Positions 47,736 through 58,379 of a stretch of DNA of 64,000 bases are shown here, one piece after another. The notes below the pieces were generated by a model that did not search any database, had not been told where the DNA came from, and worked only from the letters and a program-made list of their open reading frames with translations. How positions within the stretch are numbered: the first letter of the stretch is position 1; every line of letters begins with the position of its first letter. This DNA comes from Adineta ricciae (taxonomy: Eukaryota > Rotifera > Eurotatoria > Adinetida > Adinetidae), in assembly GCA_905250025.1 (NCBI GenBank), contig CAJNOJ010000324.1, positions 44,001 to 108,000 on the forward strand, in the 5' to 3' direction. Position numbers and translations under genes: made by a program.

Positions 47736-48859
47736 TCTTTTTATTTATTTATAGATTTCCAACGTCATACTAACCGTTCGTTATGGGTAGAAGGAGCCCA
47801 TGAGTTAGCGTATTTTGATACTACTTGGATGTGAGTCATTATTATACGATGAAAAATCGAATGATAATCTGAAGAAAAATACGCGAGATTGATCAAAACA
47901 GTTTTGTTTGAGAAAAAGTGTATATTTCATAACAATCATAAAACAGTCTTACATCAAAATACAAATGTAATAGATGTTTTCATTTGTCAAACTTACGCCA
48001 GTGTTAGTTGCAGATGGTACCTTGGTGAACAGTAAAGAAGTTATGGTAGAAACTGATGATTTTTATATCGTTTACTTCTGTTTTTCACTTTTTATTTCAG
48101 GAGACCTTCAAATTTGAGTATCTCAACCGATACACCGCAGATGATTCGGTGCATTGATTTTTTCGAAGGTTTCTAAACCCACACACAGCAGTAACATCAT
48201 ATACATCTATTTTGAATGTTATGTACACGAATGTAGGAATATATTCGCACAATAATTTTCATCATTCTAACCGAAATCTTGTTGAATATACATGTATTTG
48301 ACGACGCGTGGGTACTAATGCATAGTTTATCTATCTGTATAGGAACAACTAATTTTGAATGCTATTTTTATCTACGGAAAACTTGAGAAAGTGGCTCCTT
48401 GAAGTGGAGAGTGTAATTAGAAAGATAGAAAAAAAATATCACGAACCATATTACTACAATTTAATGAAGTTCAGATCAACGAGAGAAAACATTTGTTGCT
48501 AAGGAGATGAAAAGTTATTTAACGTGCACATTTTTTTAATACGAGAGCGCACCGTTTGAAATAAATAGCCTTTCTACTATGAGTTTAATAGGTATACTAA
48601 AGAAGAATCAGATGCAAGCTGACATTCCTCTTTGAATGCCATTAATTACATCGTCACGGATATTCCTCATTATCGAGACGAAAAACAAGCGATTATCTCG
48701 ACTTAGTCAGATATCTTTCATCCTTTTTAATGGATAACTTGAATTAAATGACAAAGATGTATAGGCACGACATTTCTTCGACTTTTTCTACGAAGTTGGT
48801 CACGCGTTTAGACAAAGCAAACTGTTCTCTATAACACAATTCAAACATATCCGATCAAT

Positions 48860-49771
48860 ATGTCACAAACATCAAACCTCACAGTATTATCATCATCTAT
48901 TCCAACAAATCTATACAGACATGGCGGACCTATTTTAATGATTATGGGCACAATTGGTTCTATACTCAGCTTAATTGTTTTCACCAAAAAGAATCTACGT
49001 AAAAATCCTTGTTCAATCTACTTTACAGCATTTAACATCGCTAATATTTTCTTGATTTACTTGTCCTTATTCATCACAGTATTAGCACTTGGTTATAACA
49101 TAAATCCTAGTTTGTACAATCGAACTTTTTGTCGTTTTCGTTTCTATGCAATGGTGCTATTTGACGTGCTGAATCCATCGTATTTAATCTTAGCATCAAT
49201 CGATCGGTTATTGATTACTTCCCCTCGTGTCCGAATACGACATAGAAGCACGCCTCGTCTCGCGTATCTATGCATTCTTTCGGTGACTTTGTTTTGGTGT
49301 TTAATACATATTCATACATTGATTTTTACAGATATTATTGAACCAATGCCAAATCTTATTATTTGTTACCTTCAGCCTGGTATTCATTTGATGATTACCA
49401 GTTATTATTCAATAAGTATTAAAGGAATTCTTATACCTTTGTTAATGATTATTTTTGGACTTTGGACGCACAGAAATATTCGAACTACAAGGGTGCATCC
49501 GACTCATCCGAAAGATAGTCAACTAATTCGACTGTTATTAACTGATATAAGTGTTTACATCGTCTTTAGTTTGATGATATCGATCGTTCTTATGTATCAG
49601 TATCTGTCTAGTCGATCGAGAACTGAAATAACTTCCCCGAACATTCAAATGCAAGTATTTCTCGTTAGTATTGGATTGTTCAACTCTTACATTCCATTCT
49701 CCATTGTATTTTATACGAATTTATTAGTATCGAAATCCTTTCGACAAGAAGTGAGAAGTGTCTTTAAATAA
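48860..49771 (+). CDS. Rhodopsin-type GPCR (303 aa), haplotype 2 copy
   Basis: Same single-exon structure and the same seven TMs as 37951-38862. Differences cluster in TM1 (IVFTKK), the TM3 approach (FYAMVLFDVLNP) and the loop after the D-R-L motif (PRVRIRH). No stop or indel. Confidence 0.8.
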   Translation: MSQTSNLTVLSSSIPTNLYRHGGPILMIMGTIGSILSLIVFTKKNLRKNPCSIYFTAFNIANIFLIYLSLFITVLALGYNINPSLYNRTFCRFRFYAMVLFDVLNPSYLILASIDRLLITSPRVRIRHRSTPRLAYLCILSVTLFWCLIHIHTLIFTDIIEPMPNLIICYLQPGIHLMITSYYSISIKGILIPLLMIIFGLWTHRNIRTTRVHPTHPKDSQLIRLLLTDISVYIVFSLMISIVLMYQYLSSRSRTEITSPNIQMQVFLVSIGLFNSYIPFSIVFYTNLLVSKSFRQEVRSVFK

Positions 49772-49806
49772 ATGTGAATAAAGCCAGATAATGAATAAAT
49801 ATATAA

Positions 49807-50330
49807 TCAGTTTTTCATTGGTAAGATTATCGATGATAATTGGTCAGCTGCGTATTTGAGTTCTTCTTGTTTGAATTTAAGTAATTCCGAACCGAACGCG
49901 CCTTTGACTTCCATGATTTTCGCACGATCACCGCAGCAACCTTTGCAGAGAAGCAATGGCCATGTGCAAGTCAGTATCAGAACCGTCATGACCATACATG
50001 AATTCATAGTCGTGTCTGTTGATTCTTTCATTACTTCGATATCACGCATGAAGATAGCAGTATCGATATGATGACCTTCACAGCAGCAACAACAAATGAC
50101 TGGATCTTGATGTCGAACAATTATTCGCTTAGCCGTGAAAATGACACTGGATTTTGGTCCGCAACATGACGAACATCCTTCATTGCATTGGTACAATCGG
50201 ATGAAATGTTCACCATCAAGTATCGAAAATGTATTTCGAGAAAAATTAGGTTCAGTTGGTTGTACTGTTACTGGCCTAATGAAATCCGATAGTTTTTACA
50301 AATGAAACAGTTCAAAAATGGTACTCACAT
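49807..50330 (-). CDS. Cysteine-cluster protein with split start codon (156 aa), haplotype 2
   Basis: Main exon 50275-49807; the start codon is made by joining AT at 50330-50329 to G at 50275, as in the first copy. Contains CNEGCSSCCGPKSSVIFTAK and CCCCCEGHH. Few substitutions. Confidence 0.6.
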
Positions 50331-50601
50331 TTATTGAATCTATACGATCGTGTTTTATAGAAGAAAAATGTAGAATGAGGTAGTGAAGACGACTCTGAAT
50401 AAAACTTCCACTCCGACCAAAATGACAGTGTGAATGTTGCACTATTTTTAATGATAGAGTGAATAGGGAATCCGTCTCTTATTTTCCTTTTTTCTCTAAT
50501 TGATCGAATGTGTCCACTTCAAACCATTGTTATCTAAATTATCAAATAAACTGCAATGCTTGATGATTTTTCTTTGAATAAAAGCGTATTTTAAAAAAAG
50601 C

Positions 50602-50913
50602 ATGAGTGTACTTGAATACGACGCGCTAAATTATATGTCTGCGTCATTGCTTCGTAGCTATTTTGAGCAGCGAGAAAAATCTTCAGACAACAATGTCCAA
50701 TTTATGGAATGTGATGTGTTTCTTCCGCAGACAGTTTGCAAAAGTAATCCGATATTATACAATACGTTCTTGTTGATTTCTCAAGTTTCATCGGATTTTT
50801 CGCATGAAATATGCATTCAGATCAATAGATATTTACAATGGGAGAATAATACCCACTGTGCGAAGAATATGTATGAGATAAAGCGTATCACGAATGAAAC
50901 TCGCTCCAATTAG
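50602..50913 (+). CDS. Possible small protein (103 aa), haplotype 2
   Basis: Open frame MSVLEYDALNYMSASLLRSY... ending KRITNETRSN. The corresponding sequence in haplotype 1 (39684-39896) is interrupted after about 70 residues. No TM, signal or known motif. It could equally be an exon fragment or non-coding. Confidence 0.25.
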   Translation: MSVLEYDALNYMSASLLRSYFEQREKSSDNNVQFMECDVFLPQTVCKSNPILYNTFLLISQVSSDFSHEICIQINRYLQWENNTHCAKNMYEIKRITNETRSN

Positions 50914-50965
50914 CTATTCTCTATTGAGATATTCAGAAACGGAAAGATACCGAATTGAGTTCGAT

Positions 50966-51028
50966 ATAATTCCCTTTTCTGAAAGAAAGGGTTATACAGC
51001 GTTTAAATGCTGTGTTAAAAAGCTTAAA

Positions 51029-51071
<43 letters not shown>

Positions 51072-51282
51072 CTATCCAATCAGAAATCAGCATTTCTAAA
51101 ATCAATGAAATTGATCGATAGTTGTTAGAAAATGATTACCCCTAGGGTAATCGAGGTCGAGGAACTTGAANCGACAGGAAAGAAAGAGAAAAAGAAATAC
51201 ATATATATGTATATGTATAGAAATACAAGAAAACAACTATGTAGAAGGTAGCGTCATGAAGTAATATCCAATGACGCTAACA
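50966..51282. other. Haplotype-2-specific sequence around joint N51171 replacing 2.6 kb of haplotype 1
   Basis: Homology to haplotype 1 stops after 50965 (equivalent 40070) and resumes at 51283 (equivalent 42679). The foreign sequence holds an inverted repeat CCCTTT...AAAGGG at its left edge, a (TGTC)10 microsatellite (51032-51071), a perfect palindrome with 8-bp arms at 51134-51152, the N, a purine-rich run, and a hairpin GCGTCAT...ATGACGC near 51251-51277. A mobile element insertion with deletion is the simplest reading. Confidence 0.6.
51032..51071 (+). repeat. (TGTC)10 microsatellite
   Basis: Ten perfect tetranucleotide units, absent from the other haplotype. Confidence 0.95.
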
Positions 51283-51385
51283 GTCTCACTAAAGGTAATC
51301 ATCGTGTGGTTATTCGCCATCCTAAATGTGCATATGGTAATTTTGAATTACGTTTATCAAATGAAATAACCAATACTTTCAAATA
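51283..51385 (+). pseudogene. 3' remnant of the secreted Thr-rich protein gene, haplotype 2
   Basis: Only the last codons (LTKGNHRVVIRHPKCAYGNF...) and the stop remain. Everything upstream to the gene start is absent from the assembled haplotype 2, so this is probably a null allele. Confidence 0.65.
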
Positions 51386-52061
51386 AAGGATTCGATTTAC
51401 AATTTTTCTTCCATAACATTGATTCACAGACAAAATCAGTTCTAAGAGTGTCAACGGGAGCTTTTACCCATTTATATATTCATTTCAAATAAAATACCAA
51501 CGAACAAAACTAACTCTGATTTAAATTTTGATATTTTTAAAACTAGTAGGAGAAAGTCCTTCATGATATTACTCAACGGTTTGCTATTTCGTTTCTCTTT
51601 CCTTTGTTAGTCATTTGACATAGCAATTAGCCGTGGAACTTGTAGCGGTAATCAATCCAGGAGAAATCAAATGAGAACTCCAAGTATATCTGGGTCGAAC
51701 AGCGTTCATTTGACTAGATTTTGAACGATTTATGAAAGATGTCAGTTGTATTCAGTGCTACTGGACTTATGAAATCTATATAGCGACTCTTTCAGTTGTC
51801 TTAACCAACAGCAAACTATAAGAGAAAGATTCTCAATTACCCTCTTACGATCGCGACGTTTACATTTACGTTCTGGTTACTACTTCATATGTTCTATTGG
51901 CTAGCCCGTGTTTTTGTTGTATTATATTTTCTATTCTTTATGGAAATTCTTTTCAGTAGAGCATAGTTTCATACTCTTTGTGATATTCAAATGATAGTTT
52001 TTCACGTTTTAATAGAGTTTATTGATCAAAGCTAAGGCAGAAAATGACAAAAAAAAGAAGT

Positions 52062-52850
52062 TCATTTCTTTCGGCAAAGTGTTGTTCCATCGCCAAGACG
52101 TAGAAAACTAATGTCAACACGTTGATCATCTCGAACGAATTCATTGAATTGTCGAATAGCAACGGTGTTTTCACTCGTGTCTGCCTTGTCAAGAACTGCT
52201 CCGTCCCATAACGTGTTATCAATTGCAATCAGACCATTCGAACGGACTAATTTCAATGATAATTCATAATAATTCTTATAATTTGTTTTGTCGGCATCGA
52301 TAAAAACGAAATCAAACGACCCGGGCCCATTTTCTTCCAACAGTTTCTTCAAAGTTTCCACAGCAGGTCCAACTTTAACCGAAATTTTCTTGTCAACACC
52401 TGCTTTTTTCCATAAATCTCGTCGGATATATTGATCCGATATGTCACATGCGATTAATTCACCATCAGGCGGAAGTACCAATGCAATTGAAAGCGCTGTA
52501 TAGCCAGTAAATGATCCAACTTCAACTAGAAAGAAAGTTTATTTCTTTACAATATCGGATTAACATCAAAAGAAATCTTACTGCAGCGTTTGCATCCGAT
52601 GAGTTGAATAATAACCTGAAAGAATTGTGCTTCATCGAGAGCACCCAGCATTCGTGATAAATGACCTGAGGAAAATGAAATTTACGTTAAAATCCACTGC
52701 TTCGATATTCTTACCTGGTAACGACGTTGAATATTTAACTAATTCATCTTGTTCCGATCTTAAACGAAGAGAATGTTCACCAATGTAGCGATCGATTGGA
52801 TCTTTCGATTCTTGTGTTTTGAGTCCAGCTGTATTGTTATGTTCGGTCAT
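52062..52850 (-). CDS. SAM-dependent O-methyltransferase, haplotype 2 copy
   Basis: Same three-exon structure as 43461-44247, starting at ATG 52850. Motifs EVGSFTGYTALSI and FVFIDADKTNY are intact. Nearly identical protein, indicating strong constraint or recent conversion. Confidence 0.85.
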
Positions 52851-53143
52851 GTTCAGAAGAAGAATATGCTTAGTTTTCAATGGAAGAATACCGCGCTTTA
52901 TATAGGCAAGCGTATATCGCTGATGACTCATTGTATGTCGAATATAACAGAAGAAGAGAACGTTTTTTTTCCTCGATAAAGATTGGCGAGAAGAAAAGAA
53001 CATGTTATTTCTGTTCTTGCTGTTCTCCTTCGCACTCGTTACTGATAAAGTGCGTTAGGGTCAACGTCAGAATATACTTCACTTTGAAACATTAATTCTG
53101 ATTTACAAGAAGACATCACACACAAAGATTTCCATTACAATAT

Positions 53144-54337
53144 CTACGGCCACGAATGCATTCGTATGCCAAGTTGACGCATCTTTCGAAACAATACATA
53201 AGAATCTTTTAAACTTCTTCCTGGTAGTCCCCAGAAAGGTATCATTTCACCAATGGTAACATGATGCTCAACACAGAGTTCATCAATCAACGAACTGATC
53301 TTTGATTCCTTGAAAATCTGCTCGATTAATGCATTCTCAAGAGCTGGTGTGTCAATATCTATTTTAACAATCACATAATCATGCGTCTCAGCAATAGCTT
53401 GTAACATTGTCCATGGATTAAATTTACCGGCTTCTCCAACGCCAACATTGATGAGAGTATAAACAGGAAAAACATCATCAGGTAATTGACTCCATGCGCT
53501 TTTTGCATCTAATGAAGAATGTTCGAAAGCTATGATGCGATCGAATTTCACATGAAAACGTTTGTGATATTCGTAGAACCATAAACTGGAAGCACCGTTC
53601 GAGTTACCTCCCCACGAGCCGAAGTACGAACTACCTATATCAAACAGGAAAAGTTTAGGACGTCGTACGTCGAATGCATGCTGATAGGACCAAGGAAAGA
53701 TATGTTCAGTAGGGGTAAATAAGGAATGGTTGTGAAAAGGAGCTGCAACTAATAGCAAAATAAAACGTTTAGATTGCATATTTGCATCGGCATAGAGACC
53801 AGCTGGAATTGATGTAGATTTGATAGGAGGACAAACAGTGAACGGATCACGTAATAATCCTATTAAAGGTTCGATGAGATATGAAATATCGCCAGTTCTC
53901 AATGAAACATTTGAATTAGAGTTTCGGCATTCCTCACGATAAAACATTCGAGAGAAAAGGTAGTCTACCGTCAGATCAGCATTTGCCGTTTTATTTCTTC
54001 CGAAACGCTGTAATTCGATTAATCGTTGCATCATTTGTACGCTTTTGTTGAAATGATCAGCATTCGATAATCTTCCACAAACATTTTTCTGAAATTCATC
54101 AATGTTGTTGTACCATATATCTTCCCAATAACTTGGAGTGTAATTTAAGAAGTATCTTTTACATGTCATTCTGGGCTCATCTATAGAGTTCACTATCGAG
54201 TGTAATCTTGTGACGTAGTGTGATACAATCAAGTTGAAGAATTTCGTACGTGCCATGGTGTACGATAAGCTAACCAATACGATGATACATAGAAGAGCCT
54301 TTAGCTGCACTTTCGACGTGAAATGATCAGAAACCAT
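53144..54337 (-). CDS. FkbM-like methyltransferase domain type II membrane protein (397 aa), complete copy
   Basis: Complete single-exon version. N-terminal cytoplasmic MVSDHFTSKVQLKAL, signal anchor LLCIIVLVSLSYTMA, a lumenal region with N-glycosylation sites, then the Rossmann-like domain (LFLFDIGSSYFGSWGG; IIAFEHSS; KIDIDTPALENALIEQ). The family donates methyl from SAM to sugar or lipid hydroxyls. It lies head-to-tail with the O-methyltransferase, about 300 bp apart, both on the minus strand. The last third differs from the copy at 44541-45682 at about ten residues, while the preceding 170 codons are identical at DNA level. Confidence 0.8.
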   Translation of the reverse strand: MVSDHFTSKVQLKALLCIIVLVSLSYTMARTKFFNLIVSHYVTRLHSIVNSIDEPRMTCKRYFLNYTPSYWEDIWYNNIDEFQKNVCGRLSNADHFNKSVQMMQRLIELQRFGRNKTANADLTVDYLFSRMFYREECRNSNSNVSLRTGDISYLIEPLIGLLRDPFTVCPPIKSTSIPAGLYADANMQSKRFILLLVAAPFHNHSLFTPTEHIFPWSYQHAFDVRRPKLFLFDIGSSYFGSWGGNSNGASSLWFYEYHKRFHVKFDRIIAFEHSSLDAKSAWSQLPDDVFPVYTLINVGVGEAGKFNPWTMLQAIAETHDYVIVKIDIDTPALENALIEQIFKESKISSLIDELCVEHHVTIGEMIPFWGLPGRSLKDSYVLFRKMRQLGIRMHSWP

Positions 54338-55050
54338 TTCTGACGAAATTATCTAAAACATACTCCTCATATAAAGCGATAGTTTTATGTTGTTCATTGC
54401 AAAAGAATCGATGATTGTTTCCGTATGTTTTTTTAAAGAAAATTCTATTTGTTCTGATCGATAGGGAAAAAGGAAAAGAAGCAAACACTTTTTCACGACA
54501 TGTTGAGTGATGTTATTAGTCAAGGACGTCAATATGACATATGTGCGTGTTGGAATAGGTTTGAATGACAATCTGCGGCAAACATTCGACATATTCGAAA
54601 AATTGTTTTTCTTTGTACTATCAAACCCAAGTAATAGGAATAATATCACCGCGATCGATCTAATTTACACAAACGTACTGAGAAGAAATGAGAAGTCACC
54701 CTCATGTGAGTTGTACAATGCAATGATTTCGTTTAAATCCTTTTCTCTTTTCTTTTGGATAATACCAAAGCATTTATAGCGTGACAGTAATTCGAACGAA
54801 GCCACTTCTCTTTTATTTATCTTTAGTTTCCATTCTATCCAGCGATCTTGAGAATCATGCGAAGTTCTAGCACGTGACTGCGAAATCGTGATTAAAGCTA
54901 TGTTTATAAAAAAAGAAGCATTCTAAGCGGTTTAACAAAGCAGATTTCTTAGCATAAAAGAGTTTTCTCTATAACCACTCAAACTAAAAGGTACGATGGT
55001 TCACATACACTGAGAAAACGATAAGTTTGTTTGATGAAGGTTCATATCCG

Positions 55051-55533
55051 TTATGACAAACGTAATAACTTCATTAATTCTTTTCGAAATACTCGACCAC
55101 TCAGTGTGTAGAGATAAAACGTAATAGTGTTGTTTAAAAATAGGCTCAATACACACACATTGAAAATTGTGTTTTCAATTGACATCTGTAGAACAGATTT
55201 CGCGTTGTAAATAGTTACAATACAATAGATTTTATAAATGCTAATGGGAAACGCAGAGACCGCAAACACCGTCACCTACATGGAAAAGCAATGTTTTGAC
55301 TTACATATTTATTGTTTTCGCTTACTTGAACGAGTAACATCGGAACTAATTGTACATCACGTTTTTGGATTAGCCGATTCGTTCTCGTCGAGAGAGGTGG
55401 AGCATTGCTGTGTATAACATGAACACGATGGCGAGAGCGACGAATATTTCGTACAGTTAATAATCCAAAAATGATCATCATGAACGTTGGTGCTAAAATT
55501 TCGAATAAGCACTGCATAAGACTATCCACAACT
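55051..55533 (-). CDS. Second rhodopsin-type GPCR, haplotype 2, truncated at joint
   Basis: Exon 2 is 55275-55051 (VTVFAVSAFPISIYKIYCIV to KELMKLLRLS). Exon 1 is present only from 55533 to 55326 (VVDSLMQCLFEILAPTFMMI onward). The first five TMs lie beyond the contig end. Complete counterpart at 56622-57634. Confidence 0.7.
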
Positions 55534-55534
55534 N
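55534..55534. other. Scaffold joint (single N) returning to haplotype 1
   Basis: Right of the N, 55535-55755 equals 45462-45682 without mismatch, including two bases (t in ctatatag, a in gtaatgtg) that separate it from the haplotype 2 copy at 54058-54278. The block 45684-55533 is therefore an insert of the alternative haplotype. Confidence 0.9.
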
Positions 55535-55807
55535 CGATAATCTTCCACAAACATTTTTCTGAAATTCATCAATGTTGTTGTACCATATATCTTCCCAATA
55601 ACTTGGAGTGTAATTTAAGAAGTATCTTTTACATGTCATTCTGGGCTCATCTATATAGTTCACTATCGAGTGTAATCTTGTGACGTAATGTGATACAATC
55701 AAGTTGAAGAATTTCGTACGTGCCATGGTGTACGATAAGCTAACCAATACGATGATACATAGAAGAGCCTTTAGCTGCACTTTCGCCGTGAAATAATCAG
55801 AAGCCAT
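55535..55807 (-). CDS. N-terminal part of FkbM-like gene, haplotype 1
   Basis: Supplies MASDYFTAKVQLKALLCIIV and the anchor segment missing from 44541-45682. Together they form one 397-aa gene. Confidence 0.8.
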
Positions 55808-56621
55808 TTCTGAGGAAATTATCTAAAACATATTCCTTATATGAAGCGATAGTTTTATGTTGTTTGTTGCAAAAGAATCGATGATTGTCTCCGTATATTT
55901 GTTTTTAAAGAAAGTTCTGTTTGCTTTATATCAGTAACCATAGAAAATTGTCATTCATTACACCTTGTACGTAATTGTAACCTGCTATCGCATTTTTTTG
56001 TCAATGAAAACATGTTGATCATTTGTTCTGATTGGTAAGGAAAAAGGAAAAAAAGTAAACACTTTTCAAGACATGTTGAGTGATGCTTGTTTTAGTCAAG
56101 GGCGTCAATATCACATATGTACGTGCTGGAATAGGTTTGAATGACAATCTACGGCCAACATTCGATATATTCGTAAAATTTTTTCTTTGTAATATTGAAT
56201 CTAAGTAATAGGGATAATATCACCGCGATCGATCTAATTTATACAAACGTGCTGAGCAGAAATGAGAAGTCACCCTCATGCGACATTTGTACAATGCGAT
56301 GATTTTATCCAAATCCTTTTCACTTTTCCTTTGGATAATATCAAAGCATTTATAACGTGACAGCAATTAGAACGAAGCCATTTCTCTTTCATTTATCCTT
56401 AGTTGCTATTCTATCCAGTGATCTTGAGAATCATACGAAGTTTTAGCACGTGATTGCGAACTCGTGATTAAAGTTATGTTTATGAAAAGCGTTCTAAGCG
56501 GTTTAATAAAGCAGATTTCTTAGCATAAAAGAGTTTTTCCAACAACCATTCAAGCTAAGTGGCACGGTGATTCGCATGCACTTTGAAAAGGATAAGTTTG
56601 TTTGGTGAAGGCTCATATCCG
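55808..56621. other. Intergenic, haplotype 1, with a 102-bp indel
   Basis: Aligns with 54338-55050, except that 55924-56025 is extra and bounded by TTTG on both sides. No gene. Confidence 0.5.
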
Positions 56622-57634
56622 TTATGACAAATGTAATAACTTCATTAATTCTTTTCGAAACACTCGACCACTCAGGGTGTAGAGATAAAACGTAATAGTG
56701 TTGTTTAAAAATAGGCTCAATACACACACATTGAAAATTGTGTTTTCAATTGACATCTGTAGAACAGATTTCGCGTTGTAAATAGTCACAATACAATAGA
56801 TTTTATAAATGCTAATGGGAAACGCAGACACCGCAAACACCGTCACCTACACGGAAAAGTAATGTTTTCATTTACATATTTATTGTTTTCGCTTACTTGA
56901 ACGAGTAACATCGGAACTAATTGTACATCACGTTTTTGGATTAGTCGATTCGTTCTCGTTGAAAGAGGTGGAGCATTGCTGTGTACGACATGAACACGAT
57001 GACGGGAGCGACGAATATTTCGTACAGTTAATAATCCAAAAATAATCATCATGAACGTTGGTGCTAAAATTTCGAATAAGCACTGCATAAGACTATCCAC
57101 AACTTGACAGGAAATATTTTGTTTTAATTGATAACATGATTGCGGGGCACCGAATAAGTTTTGGTGGATGTCAATACAATAGAATTGTTCGCCAAATGCA
57201 AGAATTCCAAATAGTAGAACACAGAGTATGGAGATATAAGCACGACTTTTTGACATCATCTCTCGTTTGTGTATGTTTCTCGATGAACGAAGGTACCGTT
57301 CGACACAAGCTAAACTAATAAACCATGCAGCTGTGTATCCTGCATAATAAGTTATGAAGAATCGTAATTTACAAAGAATACCCGAATATTGTGTTGGATC
57401 GACACCAAAACCGTTTAATAGACGAGGTAGAAGACCGACGAAAATAACAAATGAATCAAAAACAGTTGACATGAGAAAAAATATCGCACAGATATTATTG
57501 CGAAAGATATGTCGGACGAAAATTAGTATATTCAAGATGTTCCCGATGATACCCAAGAATAATAAAGGTACGGGAACATAACGATTGATCGCTTGATTTA
57601 ATAGCACGAAGTTGATTGAAGACGTGTTTGCCAT
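56622..57634 (-). CDS. Second rhodopsin-type GPCR (320 aa, two exons), haplotype 1
   Basis: Exons 57634-56897 and 56846-56622, 50-bp intron, 321 codons. Seven TMs: PVPLLFLGIIGNILNILIFV (TM1 with GN), STVFDSFVIFVGLLPRLL (TM2), CKLRFFITYYAGYTAAWF (Cys at TM3), LACVERYLRSS (E-R-Y in the DRY position), CVLLFGILAFGEQFYC (TM4), SLMQCLFEILAPTFMMIIFG (TM5 with Pro), LVPMLLVQVTVFAVSAFP (TM6), FLNNTITFYLYTLSG (TM7). The E-R-Y and TM6/7 features are more canonical than in the first GPCR. Resembles peptide or FMRFamide-type bdelloid receptors; ligand unknown. Confidence 0.82.
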
Positions 57635-58379
57635 CTTATCTTCAAAGAAGAGAAAATCCAGATATAATGAACGTCAGTCTTGATTGTGCTTTCTAACAAA
57701 TTATTCTTCATACGTCGAATATGTTAATTAAGTTAAAAGAGAAAGCAGTTTTTCCTCAAGTGACACTTCCGCAACATGCAAACAAGTTGATACAAGAAAG
57801 ACTCCAACAAGTGAAAGCGAACGCTCTCTTTAACTCCGGAAGCTCAGGAACACAGTTTAACAATTCTTCTCTTTTTATCTGTTGATAATAATCGTTTTAA
57901 AAACTTATAGCTATCGATTGTTAGCCATACGCACCACTATATAAACGGTAGTGCTCGAGATCATCAAGCCATAAAAATTGAGTAAATCATCGAAGTATGA
58001 GAATAAATCGTCAACTTGTGATGATTCATCGACAGGATTTGTTGAAAATTCAAAACAAGATGAAATTTTGTACAAACTTTGAAGTTAATTTGATTATCTA
58101 TTGGTATAGTTGTACACAAATGAGAGCTTTCGAGCAACATCGCTCATTATCAATTAGAAGTTGATGATTGATGTGAAATTCTAATACTGGGTTTTAGACG
58201 CGAATTCTTTGATGAGAAGTCGATGGGATCGGTTATTTTTTCCAAAATTCTAATTTGTTGAAAGTTTTTTTTGCATGACTGGTGGGCTTGACATGCTTTC
58301 CTAATGCTGAATTGCATTTGCAGACGATTAAATTCGCTTCGAGTGGCCTAATTTTGAATTAAAATGATGCAATAATTAT
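57635..58379. other. Intergenic between GPCR and retroelement
   Basis: AT-rich. Probably contains the GPCR promoter and the 3' flank of the Penelope-like relic. No terminal repeat could be placed. Confidence 0.35.

Noticed and set aside
34844..55533. Biological tandem duplication of an eight-gene block
   Set aside because: Joint positions, identical 221-bp overlap and allele-level divergence are better explained by two haplotypes laid in series.
58195..58240. TGATGAG word resembling a hammerhead ribozyme core near the Penelope-like relic
   Set aside because: The second core element and the three helices could not be formed, and the strand is opposite to the element.
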